Shown: positions 37,834 through 46,445 of the stretch, one piece after another
Position numbering within the stretch: the first letter of the stretch is position 1
How the letters are laid out: each line of letters begins with the position of its first letter
Assembly (NCBI GenBank): GCA_018267705.1
Contig: JAFDXX010000014.1
Location: 62,001-126,000 of the forward strand
DNA length: 64,000 nt
Direction of reading: 5' to 3'
DNA from: Bacteroidota bacterium
GTDB lineage: Bacteria > Bacteroidota > Bacteroidia > Chitinophagales > Chitinophagaceae
Program-made: the position numbers and the translations under genes
Notes under the pieces: model-generated
What the model saw: the letters and a program-made list of their open reading frames with translations, nothing else
Databases searched by the model: none
Told to the model about the DNA's origin: nothing

Positions 37834-37861
37834 AAGTGTAAAGTAATAAAACTTTACACTT
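37834..37861 (-). terminator. Terminator after the aminotransferase
   Basis: AAGTGTAAAGT pairs with ACTTTACACTT with a 6-base loop, about 35 bases past the aminotransferase stop. The T tract is weak (TTTTCGTTTT). Confidence 0.6.
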
Positions 37862-37894
37862 GAATATTAGTGTTCTATTGTGTTGTTCAACAAT

Positions 37895-39091
37895 TTATTT
37901 CAACTTGGCCAATGCCTCTTTAATTCTTGCCCAAGCTCTTTCAATGTTTACAGTGCTGTTGGCAAATGAGAAACGAACACAATTGGGTTCTCCAAAAGCA
38001 TCGCCCATTACACAACTAACGTGTGCTGTATTTAATATATACATTGAAAAATCTGCTGAGTTATTAATTGTTGTTTCGCCATCAGATTTTCCGTAATAAA
38101 AACTTACATCAGGAAAAATATAAAAAGCACCTTCGGGTTCAAAACATTTTATTCCCGGAATATTTCTTACTAATTCTATTGTTTTTATTCTTCTTCTACC
38201 AAACTCTTCCGTCATTTCTTGAGATGGTTTTAAATCTCCTGTAAGTGCTGCTACTGCTGCTTTTTGTGTAATAGAGCAAGTGCCACTTGTAAATTGTCCT
38301 TGTAATTTTTCGCAAGCTTTAGCTATTTCTGTATTGGCAGCTATATAACCCAAACGCCAGCCAGTCATAGCAAAACCTTTACTCAATCCGTTTACAATAA
38401 TTATTCTGTCTTTTAAATCATGAAACTGTGCAATGCTTTCATGTGTTCCAACAAAATTTATATATTCATAAATTTCATCAGATAAAATATAAATGTTTGG
38501 ATGTTTGCGAAATACATTGGCTAATGCTGCTAATTCTTCTTTACTGTAAACTGCACCACTTGGGTTACAAGGAGAAGAAAACAAAAACATTTTTGTATTA
38601 GAAGTAATGGCTGCTTCTAATTGAGCAGCATTAATTTTAAATTTATCTTCGGTTTTACTTCTTATTTCAACTACTTTGCCACCAGCAATTTTTACTAACT
38701 CGCTATAGGTAACCCAATAAGGCGTTGGAATAATTACTTCATCACCTGCTTCAATTAAAGCTAAAATAGTGTTGGCTAAACTTTGTTTAGCACCTGTTGA
38801 AACAACAATGTTTTCGGGTTTATAATCTAAATTATTATCACGTTTTAATTTGGTGCAAACAGCTTCACGTAAATCTAAAAATCCCGGAACGGGGGTGTAG
38901 TGGCTCCAATTATCATGAATGGCTTTAATTGCAGCATCTTTTACATGCTGTGGCGTATCAAAATCAGGTTCACCTAAACTTAAATCAATTACATCTATTC
39001 CTTTGGCACGTAATTCACGCCCCAATTTTGCCATTTTTAAAGTTTCGGGTTCATTAAAACGTTGTAATAAAGAAGAAAGTTGATTGCTCAT
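37895..39091 (-). CDS. Aspartate aminotransferase-like PLP enzyme (class I/II)
   Basis: 398 residues. PLP-fold aminotransferase with the Schiff-base lysine in VNGLSKGFAMTGWRLGYIAA; FLFSSPCNPSGAVYS and VSTGAKQSLANTI are standard family segments. It most resembles bacterial aspartate aminotransferases of subgroup I-gamma/AspB that act on aspartate/glutamate, possibly also prephenate. A longer frame begins at 39136, but a TACATTTG box at 39117-39124 lies inside it, so the ATG at 39089-39091 (MSNQLSSLLQ) is the start. Confidence 0.93.
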   Translation of the reverse strand: MSNQLSSLLQRFNEPETLKMAKLGRELRAKGIDVIDLSLGEPDFDTPQHVKDAAIKAIHDNWSHYTPVPGFLDLREAVCTKLKRDNNLDYKPENIVVSTGAKQSLANTILALIEAGDEVIIPTPYWVTYSELVKIAGGKVVEIRSKTEDKFKINAAQLEAAITSNTKMFLFSSPCNPSGAVYSKEELAALANVFRKHPNIYILSDEIYEYINFVGTHESIAQFHDLKDRIIIVNGLSKGFAMTGWRLGYIAANTEIAKACEKLQGQFTSGTCSITQKAAVAALTGDLKPSQEMTEEFGRRRIKTIELVRNIPGIKCFEPEGAFYIFPDVSFYYGKSDGETTINNSADFSMYILNTAHVSCVMGDAFGEPNCVRFSFANSTVNIERAWARIKEALAKLK

Positions 39092-39116
39092 TTTTTTATT
39101 GCTTTTAAAGATTGAG

Positions 39117-39124
39117 CAAATGTA
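39117..39124 (-). promoter_or_regulatory. -7 box for the aminotransferase
   Basis: TACATTTG on the minus strand matches TAnnTTTG, 25 bases before the chosen ATG; it excludes the longer start. Confidence 0.6.
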
Positions 39125-39204
39125 ACAGAATAGCAATAAATGTTATTGAACAAAAATATACTTAGGATTGTTTGATATTGTTTATTGAAAGAAGTACTGA
39201 ATTA

Positions 39205-40050
39205 TTAATTATGTTGTTCTACATCAATAGCAATATTGTAAATGGCATTACCGGCAGAAAGGCCTGTAGGAGTCATTAAAATGATTGAATAAATTTTACC
39301 CGAGTTTAATGGGAAACCTTTTTTACTGGCAAGGTTGGCAGTATCATTATATATCATGCAATTGTATGATGAATTTGCTGCCAACGAATTAAAACTTGTA
39401 TAAGTACTGTATGTTGTGTGGTCTAAAAAATTTCTTTTTTTATAAGTTATTTCGTCTACTCCTAATGCGTATACCCTTACATTGATATAATCAAAATATG
39501 CTTGCGTTCTAAAATCTAATAATCTAATATTGGCATATCCTGTAGCAGGGGCAGTTAAATCATCTTTTACTACATTAATCTTCCATTCGTAGCCAACACG
39601 ATAAATAAAGCAGGAATAATAGGCACCTGCAATCATATCTACTCCTATATTTGAAATGGTATTATTATTATATGTTAATTTTATATTATTTGTTCCATTT
39701 ACCCCTGTTGTATAAATTGATGGATAATATTGAGCAATAGAGCCTACATTACTTCCGTTTAAAGAAACGCCAACGTTACCATAATCTACTACATTAAAAA
39801 ATTTTATAAAAGGAGTAGTTGCGGTACTGCCTCCACTTCCTGTGCCTCCGCTGCCGCTACCTCCGGTACCACCTGAGCCGGAACCTGAACTTCCTCCTCC
39901 TGGCGGAATTACAGGTGTAGAGCCTCCGCTGCCGGTGCCTGAACTTCCGCTACCTGATGATGAAGAGCTTGATCTATTATCAATATACCTTGAACAAGCA
40001 GTTAGTAAGCATACTGCTATTACTAAAAGGTATGTTGATATGTTTTTCAT
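39205..40050 (-). CDS. DUF4397-like lipoprotein with Gly/Ser hinge
   Basis: 281 residues: lipobox AVCLLTAC followed by SRYIDNRSSSSS, a Gly/Ser/Thr-rich linker (about residues 28-75), then a beta-rich domain with two repeats resembling DUF4397 (FIKFFNVVDYGNVGVSLNG; YANIRLLDFRTQAYFDYINV). DUF4397 is found in surface proteins of unknown role. It is the last gene of a four-gene operon, and its anchor is close to that of the first gene (CSKYVDTR versus CSRYIDNR). Confidence 0.8.
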   Translation of the reverse strand: MKNISTYLLVIAVCLLTACSRYIDNRSSSSSSGSGSSGTGSGGSTPVIPPGGGSSGSGSGGTGGSGSGGTGSGGSTATTPFIKFFNVVDYGNVGVSLNGSNVGSIAQYYPSIYTTGVNGTNNIKLTYNNNTISNIGVDMIAGAYYSCFIYRVGYEWKINVVKDDLTAPATGYANIRLLDFRTQAYFDYINVRVYALGVDEITYKKRNFLDHTTYSTYTSFNSLAANSSYNCMIYNDTANLASKKGFPLNSGKIYSIILMTPTGLSAGNAIYNIAIDVEQHN

Positions 40051-40087
40051 TATTGGTTAAACGTTTTTTAATTTAATTTATTTTCGG

Positions 40088-40801
40088 CTACTTGTTAATA
40101 TATAAGTTATAAGCAAAAACAGTATTTGCAGTTTTATTTATTACTAAAGTATAAATTCTTCCGCCTGTTAAACTTATTACACCAATTATACTATTGTTAG
40201 CAAACACACTGTATATGCTTGATTTTATATTGCCGAAACTTGTTAGTGGGGCAATTCTTACAAAATCTACATCAGTTCTGTTGTAGGTCATTAATGTATC
40301 GGTTGCATTGGCAACACCAACATTGGTAGGATAATTTGTTGCACCGGGGCTTATAAAATATAGAACTCTTAATTTGGCATAATTAGGTGGTGGTATAGTT
40401 AAATCATCAGCAATAAAACCAATATTCGGTATATTGTTAGATTGATTATATATAAACGAAGTGAAATAGTTGCCGGTTGTTAAATTAACTGATGTAGGAG
40501 AGTATAAATAGCCTGTTCCGAATGCTTCAACTTTTGCAACAGAAACACCACTTGGTATTTCATTATACAATGTATCAATACCCGGCGTAAATACATAACT
40601 TTTTTTATCGGGACCAACTAATATGGTTGAATAAGTAGTGCTTGTATTAGTAAAATCAAAAACTTTTAAGTAACATTTATCATATACGGTAACAACATTG
40701 CTATCAACTGTTTTGGTGCAGCTAGTAAATGATATATTAATAAGTATAATAATTATTATACTGTTAAATAAAAAGGATGATATTTTTTTTGTTGGTTGAA
40801 T
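40088..40801 (-). CDS. DUF4397-like lipoprotein with no clear start codon
   Basis: About 235 residues. The frame is open well upstream of the first TTG (40570): it includes a signal peptide with KKISSFLFNSIIIIILINIS and lipobox SFTSC, then a DUF4397-like domain (KLRVLYFISPG, GGRIYTLVINK). No ATG, GTG or TTG lies before the signal peptide; the expected M before KKISS is ACA (40790-40792), and ATT codons lie at 40799-40804. Either ATT is used, or the start has been lost. The gene follows the 40813-41526 gene within 12 bases, so coupling to its neighbour could help. Coding end is sure, start is not. Confidence 0.6.
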   Translation of the reverse strand: MQPTKKISSFLFNSIIIIILINISFTSCTKTVDSNVVTVYDKCYLKVFDFTNTSTTYSTILVGPDKKSYVFTPGIDTLYNEIPSGVSVAKVEAFGTGYLYSPTSVNLTTGNYFTSFIYNQSNNIPNIGFIADDLTIPPPNYAKLRVLYFISPGATNYPTNVGVANATDTLMTYNRTDVDFVRIAPLTSFGNIKSSIYSVFANNSIIGVISLTGGRIYTLVINKTANTVFAYNLYINK

Positions 40802-40812
40802 AATGTTGTGTT

Positions 40813-41526
40813 TTAGTTATGAGGCATAGTATAGCTTAATAAATCGGTTGATGTTATAGAGGTTACTACTATGCTATATATTTTTCCACTTACTAAATTA
40901 AAATTGTATGGATTAATGATAACCGATGAACCTGAAACCGCATATAATGTATAGTTGCCCGCATTAACAGTTGTAAAATTAGTTAAGGTGTTATCTAATT
41001 CATGGTCAAGAAATGTTCTTCCTGTAAAACTATAGCTGTTATTTCCATTTGAAATACTGAAGTCAGCTGTGTTACCGGGTGCTGTTTTTGAAAAATCAAG
41101 TAATCTGATTTTTGCGTAACCTGCTGCAGGAGATGAATAATCTTCTTGCACAACAGAAACTTTATAAATAGCATTGATAGGATAAACAAATGCAGTACTT
41201 TTTGCATTATCGGTTAATACATAAGTTGTATCATGAAAAATTTTTCCTGTTAATTGAGATTGTACTTTTATGTTAGTTGAACCGCTGGCAATATTTGCAT
41301 ATCCTGATGTATATAAATTTCCTAATGTTATAAACATATTTCCATCTGACGGAGAAACAATAATATTTGTATTAGAGCCATTACTAATTTGAGTAACATT
41401 TAAATAAGTTTTACCTGTTGTTGTTCCACTGCCATTACCCGTTCCTGTGCTACTTACAGTTTTAGTACATGAAATAATAATTAGTGTATTAAAAAATAGA
41501 ATAATATGTAAAGCACTTTTTTTCAT
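40813..41526 (-). CDS. DUF4397-like lipoprotein
   Basis: 237 residues: signal peptide with lipobox TLIIISC followed by TKTVSSTGTGNGSG, a short Gly/Thr linker, then a DUF4397-like beta domain (VSVVQEDYSSPAAGYAKIRL; VSGKIYSIVVTSIT). It shares its first mature residues (CTKTV) with the gene after it, a sign of tandem duplication. Second gene of the four-gene operon, 17 bases after the PKD gene. Confidence 0.8.
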   Translation of the reverse strand: MKKSALHIILFFNTLIIISCTKTVSSTGTGNGSGTTTGKTYLNVTQISNGSNTNIIVSPSDGNMFITLGNLYTSGYANIASGSTNIKVQSQLTGKIFHDTTYVLTDNAKSTAFVYPINAIYKVSVVQEDYSSPAAGYAKIRLLDFSKTAPGNTADFSISNGNNSYSFTGRTFLDHELDNTLTNFTTVNAGNYTLYAVSGSSVIINPYNFNLVSGKIYSIVVTSITSTDLLSYTMPHN

Positions 41527-41543
41527 TCAAATAATTAATAATA

Positions 41544-42938
41544 TTAATTAGCAGGAATGGTTGTTTGTGTAGCATCTTGTGCAGTACAACCTGAATTACT
41601 GGTAACTTTCATAGTAATAGTATAAGTTTTTGCCACAGAACTTTTAGGAAAAACATGGTTTACAACATTAGGCGTTGTGGCTGTTGTTCCATCACCAAAA
41701 TCCCATTCACTTTTAATAATTGCCCAACCGCCTCCAATGCTTGTATTAGCATTATAACTATAAGTTGTTGGATTGGTATATTGAGAATAAATAGAAACTG
41801 TAGGATTGGTGTCTTGTCCTTTTGAACTTATAGATTGTTGTTCAGTATAAATTATTAATCCGTTATAAGAAATAGTTAGTTTAACTGTATAAAAGTTCTT
41901 ATATAAAAAAGTATGACTAATTATATAACCGTAATCTGCAGGACTCCCATCGCTATATTCCCATTTATAATCTGCCCCAGAAGGTACACCTGAATAATTG
42001 GGAGTGAAAGTGAAAACTTCATGGCTTGGTAAACATGCACTTGTTGAAGAAATACTAAAAGATCCGGTTACCGAATATTTTGCAGGAATGCTAACATCTT
42101 GAGTGATACTGCTTTTACAACCACCCGGATTACCGGTTACAGTTAACTTAACATACAAAGTTTGATCTTTAGGAATTGGAGTATAGCTTTTTGTTCTGGT
42201 AGATTGAGAAGAACCTGCACTACTTGTTCCATCACCAAAATCCCATTCATAATAATTTATAGAACCACCTTGTGGGCCTTGAGAGCCACTTGCATTAAAA
42301 AAATAAATATTGCCCCCACTATTGGGGTTGGTTTGTTGTGCGTTAAAGTTTGCTGATGGAACTAAATTTTGTCCGTATGCTTTTACATTAATGGAAGCAT
42401 TGTAATAAACACCTTTAGCATTAATTTTTAATAATACCGTAAAAGTGCCGTTATATTGATATTGATGCGTTAAGGTTGTTTTAGTACCAATATCTTGCGA
42501 GCCATCAGCAAAATACCATTCGTATGTTGCACCTGCGGGAACACCTTTTGCTGTACTTGTAAAAGTAAAAGTTTCACCGGTGGTGCAAACACCTGTTCTT
42601 AAAGTATCTATTCCTATATTATAAATAGAGTCCTTAGTTGTAGTGCCACCTGAACCGGGTGGAGTTGTACCGGGTGGTAATGGAGTTGCTCCGGGGTTTC
42701 CTGTACTTCCTCCACCAGAGCCTGAGCCCGAACCAGAACCGCTACCTGAACCTGGAGTTGCTCCGGGAGTGGTAGTACTGCCGCCGCCTGATGAGCCACT
42801 ACCTCCGCCAGAAATTGGCGTTGTAGTTCCTGTTCCACTTCCGGATGAGGAAGTAGTTCTTGTATCTACATATTTTGAACAGGCTATTACCATAGTAAAA
42901 CATGCAAACGCAATAATATGTTTCCAGTTTTTTTTCAT
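41544..42938 (-). CDS. PKD-domain lipoprotein with Gly/Ser hinge
   Basis: About 464 residues starting MKKNWKHIIAFAC with lipobox VIAC followed by SKYVDTR. A long Ser/Gly/Thr/Pro-rich hinge (about residues 27-100) precedes at least three PKD-type Ig-like domains, each with a W-x-F-x-D-G or E-Y-S-D-G turn (YEWYFADGS, YEWDFGDGTSS, KSEWDFGDGTT). PKD domains mediate surface binding; the ligand is unknown. An in-frame ATG nine codons upstream gives a longer but less typical signal peptide. First gene of the operon. Confidence 0.8.
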   Translation of the reverse strand: MKKNWKHIIAFACFTMVIACSKYVDTRTTSSSGSGTGTTTPISGGGSGSSGGGSTTTPGATPGSGSGSGSGSGSGGGSTGNPGATPLPPGTTPPGSGGTTTKDSIYNIGIDTLRTGVCTTGETFTFTSTAKGVPAGATYEWYFADGSQDIGTKTTLTHQYQYNGTFTVLLKINAKGVYYNASINVKAYGQNLVPSANFNAQQTNPNSGGNIYFFNASGSQGPQGGSINYYEWDFGDGTSSAGSSQSTRTKSYTPIPKDQTLYVKLTVTGNPGGCKSSITQDVSIPAKYSVTGSFSISSTSACLPSHEVFTFTPNYSGVPSGADYKWEYSDGSPADYGYIISHTFLYKNFYTVKLTISYNGLIIYTEQQSISSKGQDTNPTVSIYSQYTNPTTYSYNANTSIGGGWAIIKSEWDFGDGTTATTPNVVNHVFPKSSVAKTYTITMKVTSNSGCTAQDATQTTIPAN

Positions 42939-42948
42939 GTTGGGTAAC

Positions 42949-42964
42949 TGCATTTGCAAATGCA
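42949..42964. promoter_or_regulatory. 16-bp perfect palindrome before the lipoprotein operon
   Basis: TGCATTTGCAAATGCA reads the same on both strands and ends 11 bases upstream of the PKD gene ATG. It could be an operator, a stem in the leader RNA, or chance. Confidence 0.4.
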
Positions 42965-43002
42965 ATTATCTTTTATTGTAATTAATTATAAAATCCCTCA
43001 AA

Positions 43003-43125
43003 TCAGGGGTGTTTTCTTTCTTGTTTTAATTTGTGGTTCTCAATCAATTTATTAAAAGAACTTAAATCATACAAATGCAACTTATTTTTCAAATAAAAAT
43101 CAAAAGATTTATTCATTAATTCCAT
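43003..43125 (-). CDS. Possible 40-residue ORF in the operon leader
   Basis: A short frame (MELMNKSFDFYLKNKLHLYD, then SSFNKLIENHKLKQERKHP) lies in the leader between the -7 box at 43232-43239 and the PKD gene. It is Lys/Leu-rich, with no signal peptide. CCCT/AGGG near its end could form a small hairpin. It may be a leader peptide or spurious. Confidence 0.3.
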   Translation of the reverse strand: MELMNKSFDFYLKNKLHLYDLSSFNKLIENHKLKQERKHP

Positions 43126-43231
43126 TCTTAGTATAGCCTTTCTCTAACTTAACATTCAACGTTTTTTGAGCATTTTTATTGCATTGAGCAACTGTTAATA
43201 AGCCAAGTAAATTATGCAATAACCACTGCAG

Positions 43232-43239
43232 CAAAGATA
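43232..43239 (-). promoter_or_regulatory. -7 box for the lipoprotein operon (long leader)
   Basis: TATCTTTG on the minus strand, matching TAnnTTTG. If real, the leader before the PKD gene is about 290 bases. Confidence 0.45.
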
Positions 43240-43659
43240 CGTTAGCTTGTTGCAAGATGAATAGATTTAGTAGATTTTAGTTGATAATGCTTTTTTATCT
43301 TGTATCCATCAACCCTAAAACATGCGAAAAATTTTATTGCATTTACAGTTTTTTTTGCTTTACACTGTCGTTCTTGGTACAAGATGAAACGATAGTACAA
43401 CAATGGAAAAATATTGTTACAAAACCAAAATCTTACAATGTGTTTGGTAAAAAAATGGAGGTGATTTATTGTTTTAGTATTCTAATAAACTAATTTGATT
43501 ATAAAAGTGAACAAAAGCACATGTTTACTATTTACGTACAACGTTAAAAAGACTAACAAATTTAATGCTATAGATAAAAAAGAATATCATGTTGAATAAA
43601 TAAGGCTTGGTTTAAAATAATTATAACTTGTAACTTGCAAGCTATAATTTTTTTGCAGT
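43240..43659. other. Gene-free stretch before sdaA
   Basis: No convincing gene. At 43322-43387 a 21-codon frame reads as a signal peptide (RKILLHLQFFLLYTVVLG) and stops; a different frame continues with LVQDETIVQQWKN to 43493. This could be a frameshifted small exported protein, but it is too short to support. No hairpin terminator is seen. Confidence 0.3.
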
Positions 43660-45084
43660 ATGCCACATGAAAGTATTTCGGTTTTTGATATGTTTAAAAT
43701 TGGTGTTGGTCCTTCAAGTTCACATACATTGGGCCCTTGGCGGGCTGCATTGCAATGTATAGAAGCTATTAAAAAACAAACTTCTCTTCAAAGCATAAAA
43801 AAAATAACGGTTTTATTATATGGTTCTTTAGCTAAAACAGGTAAAGGGCACGGAACAGATATTGCCATTTTATTAGGGCTGGAAAATGAAGATCCCGTAA
43901 CAATAGATGTAAATTCCATCACTCCAAAAATTAATCATATTCAATGTAATAACATATTGCATTTGGGTGGAGAAATAAATATAGATTTTGATATAAGAGA
44001 AAATATTCAATTTCTATATAATGAAAGTTTGCCTTTTCATCCGAATGGATTAACATTTTTAATTGAAACAAAAGATAATAATAATTTTAGCGAAACTTAC
44101 TATTCAATTGGTGGTGGATTTGTGGTAAAAGAAGGTGTGAATAATGAAAAGAAAAATATTGTTGATTTACCTTTTCCTATTAATACTTCAGACGATTTAT
44201 TGCATTGGTGTATGAAAACTGGATTAACCATTAATGAAGTGGTAATGGAAAATGAAAACACATGGAGAAACGAAAGCGAAACAAGAAAAGGCATTTTGAA
44301 TATTTGGTACACAATGCGAGATTGTATTTATAGAGGTTGCCATGCAAAGGGTGAATTGCCAGGAGGTTTGCACGTAAGAAGAAGAGCTTACGATTTAAAC
44401 AACAAATTAATTAACGGTATAAAATATGAAGGCTATCAAGATTGGTTAAAAATTATTCAGCAAAAGCAAGATTTTAAAAGTATTCTAGATTGGGTAAGTT
44501 GTTTTGCATTAGCCGTAAATGAAGAGAATGCAAGTTTTGGTAGAGTTGTTACTGCACCAACAAATGGTGCAGCCGGTGTAATACCGGCAGTGCTTATGTA
44601 TTTTATTGCTTTTTGTAATGGTAATAATGAAGATAAGATTATAAAATTTTTATTAACTGCCTCAGAAGTAGGAAGCATTTTTAAAAAAGGGGCAACCATT
44701 TCTGCAGCAATGGGTGGATGTCAGGCAGAAATTGGTGTATCGTCTGCAATGGCTGCTGCAGCATTAACTGAAAGTTTAGGAGGTACACAACGTCAAACAT
44801 TAATGGCAGCAGAAATTGCTATGGAGCATCATTTAGGATTAACCTGCGATCCGATTGGTGGGTTGGTACAAATTCCTTGTATAGAAAGAAATACAATGGG
44901 TGCAATAAAAGCTATAACTGCTTCTCAATTAGCCTTACAAAGTTCTCCCGATTATGCGAAAGTAAGCCTAGATAAATGTATAAAAACCATGTGGGATACT
45001 GCTTTAGATATGAATAGCAAATACAAAGAAACTTCTGATGGTGGCCTGGCAATTCACATTCCTGTTAATTTGAGTGAATGTTAA
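43660..45084 (+). CDS. sdaA: L-serine ammonia-lyase (serine dehydratase), iron-sulfur type
   Basis: 474 residues, the one-chain enzyme that converts L-serine to pyruvate and ammonia. The N-terminal domain has [16 protein letters not shown]. The C-terminal catalytic part has [19 protein letters not shown] and the cysteines that hold the [4Fe-4S] cluster: GGCQAEIG, and C in [20 protein letters not shown]. It is followed by a TTGCGGA hairpin. Single-gene unit; likely for serine catabolism. Confidence 0.96.
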   Translation: MPHESISVFDMFKIGVGPSSSHTLGPWRAALQCIEAIKKQTSLQSIKKITVLLYGSLAKTGKGHGTDIAILLGLENEDPVTIDVNSITPKINHIQCNNILHLGGEINIDFDIRENIQFLYNESLPFHPNGLTFLIETKDNNNFSETYYSIGGGFVVKEGVNNEKKNIVDLPFPINTSDDLLHWCMKTGLTINEVVMENENTWRNESETRKGILNIWYTMRDCIYRGCHAKGELPGGLHVRRRAYDLNNKLINGIKYEGYQDWLKIIQQKQDFKSILDWVSCFALAVNEENASFGRVVTAPTNGAAGVIPAVLMYFIAFCNGNNEDKIIKFLLTASEVGSIFKKGATISAAMGGCQAEIGVSSAMAAAALTESLGGTQRQTLMAAEIAMEHHLGLTCDPIGGLVQIPCIERNTMGAIKAITASQLALQSSPDYAKVSLDKCIKTMWDTALDMNSKYKETSDGGLAIHIPVNLSEC

Positions 45085-45090
45085 TTTTTA

Positions 45091-45112
45091 TTGCGGATTT
45101 TTTCCGCAAAAA
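45091..45112 (+). terminator. Terminator after sdaA
   Basis: TTGCGGA (45091-45097) pairs with TCCGCAA (45103-45109) around five T. A third TTGCGGA copy at 45123-45129 could pair with the same arm. Confidence 0.55.
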
Positions 45113-45140
45113 TTATATTATATTGCGGAAAATACCTTAA

Positions 45141-46220
45141 ATGTACATTAAAAAAATAGTTATTTGCGGCTTTATGCTTTATTTGCTTTCTTCATGTAGC
45201 AAAGATGCTGGCTCTTCTGGTTCAAGCGGCGGCGGAACTACTCCTCCAATCCCAACACCCACCACACCAACCATTGCACCACCTACACCTTTGGCATTTT
45301 ATGTGGTAGGTTATATGCCAAGCTATAGAAGCCCTTCTACCTTGGCAGATAATAAATATAAAATGTGCAATATTATTAATTATGCTTTTGCATCGGTTAC
45401 ATCATCAGGTGGTTTGTCTTTAGCTGTGCCTGCTAATTTGGTTGCTATTCAAGCAAAAGCAAAAACATATAATTGTAAAACTTTTATATCTATTAATGGA
45501 AGTACAACCGATTGGAGAAACATGGCATCTACCGCAAGTGGAAGAACAAATTTTATTATTCAAATAATGAATTTGGTAAGAACTTACAGTTTAGATGGAG
45601 TTGATATTGATTGGGAGTTCCCCTCTACTTCCGATGGTACAGATGCAACTTATACAAGTTTAATGAAACAATTGAGTGATAGCTGCCATACTAATTCAAA
45701 ATATTATTTATCTACTGCTTTAACATCAGGTAAATATGTTGGTTCCTATACCAATGCCATAAAAGATGAATTATTAAAAAGTAATTATATAGATTTTTAT
45801 AATATTATGGCTTATGATGATTTTAATACATCTGTACCATATAAGCAGCATAGTGATTATACATTGGCACAAGTATGTTTAAATTATTGGATTAATACAA
45901 GAGGACTTGCAAGCTCTAAAACCGTATTGGGTTTTCCGGCATACGGCAGGCCATCGGGTATTACACAAAGTGGTACTATACTTACTTATTCAGGCATTTT
46001 ATCGCAAGGCGGTAGCCCTTTATCAGATTCTGCAATTGTATCTGCAGGTGCTTATACTAATTATACTATTTACTATAATGGACAACCTACAGCTAAGAAA
46101 AAAGCAATGTTGGCAAAAAATAGTGCCGGCGGAATAATGATGTGGGAAATGGGACAAGATACTAACGATGCCAATTCATTAATGAAAGCAGTTTGCGATA
46201 CATTGGGCAGAGCCTATTAA
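45141..46220 (+). CDS. GH18 (chitinase-like) lipoprotein
   Basis: 359 residues: lipobox LLSSC followed by SKDAGSSGSSGGG, a Thr/Pro linker to about residue 50, then a family 18 glycoside hydrolase barrel. The catalytic motif D152-G-V-D155-I-D157-W-E159 is complete, with E159 as acid. YVVGYMPSYRS at the start of the barrel, the YNIMAYDDF strand and GGIMMWEMGQD near the end also fit. It probably acts on chitin, chitooligosaccharides or peptidoglycan-like N-acetylglucosamine polymers at the cell surface. The short barrel lacks large insertions. Confidence 0.9.
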   Translation: MYIKKIVICGFMLYLLSSCSKDAGSSGSSGGGTTPPIPTPTTPTIAPPTPLAFYVVGYMPSYRSPSTLADNKYKMCNIINYAFASVTSSGGLSLAVPANLVAIQAKAKTYNCKTFISINGSTTDWRNMASTASGRTNFIIQIMNLVRTYSLDGVDIDWEFPSTSDGTDATYTSLMKQLSDSCHTNSKYYLSTALTSGKYVGSYTNAIKDELLKSNYIDFYNIMAYDDFNTSVPYKQHSDYTLAQVCLNYWINTRGLASSKTVLGFPAYGRPSGITQSGTILTYSGILSQGGSPLSDSAIVSAGAYTNYTIYYNGQPTAKKKAMLAKNSAGGIMMWEMGQDTNDANSLMKAVCDTLGRAY

Positions 46221-46244
46221 TACCTTAAATTCAAGTTTAACCTT

Positions 46245-46271
46245 ATGCCTCAACTTTAATGTTGGGGCATT
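46245..46271 (+). terminator. Terminator after the GH18 gene
   Basis: ATGCCTCAAC (46245-46254) pairs with GTTGGGGCAT (46261-46270), one G-U pair, about 25 bases past the stop. Confidence 0.6.
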
Positions 46272-46445
46272 TATGTTTATATGGTTACCACAATTTTCTT
46301 TTCTCACAAAACATATTTTTATCTTTTAAAAGAAAGTATTTTTTTCTCTACAGCCATTTTCCTCACTACTTATTCACATTTATATTACTGTATTTCCTTT
46401 AGCACTTTAAATAGGCTATGTTCGCAGGTACTAAAATGGGTTAGT

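Noticed and set aside
42614..42981. Pro-rich plus-strand and Gln/Val-rich minus-strand frames over the PKD hinge
   Set aside because: Shadow frames of the low-complexity hinge of the PKD lipoprotein.
46281..46445. 55-residue N-terminal extension of SMC
   Set aside because: SMC proteins begin at the MRLKSLEIKGFKSF segment; the extension has no similarity to the family.
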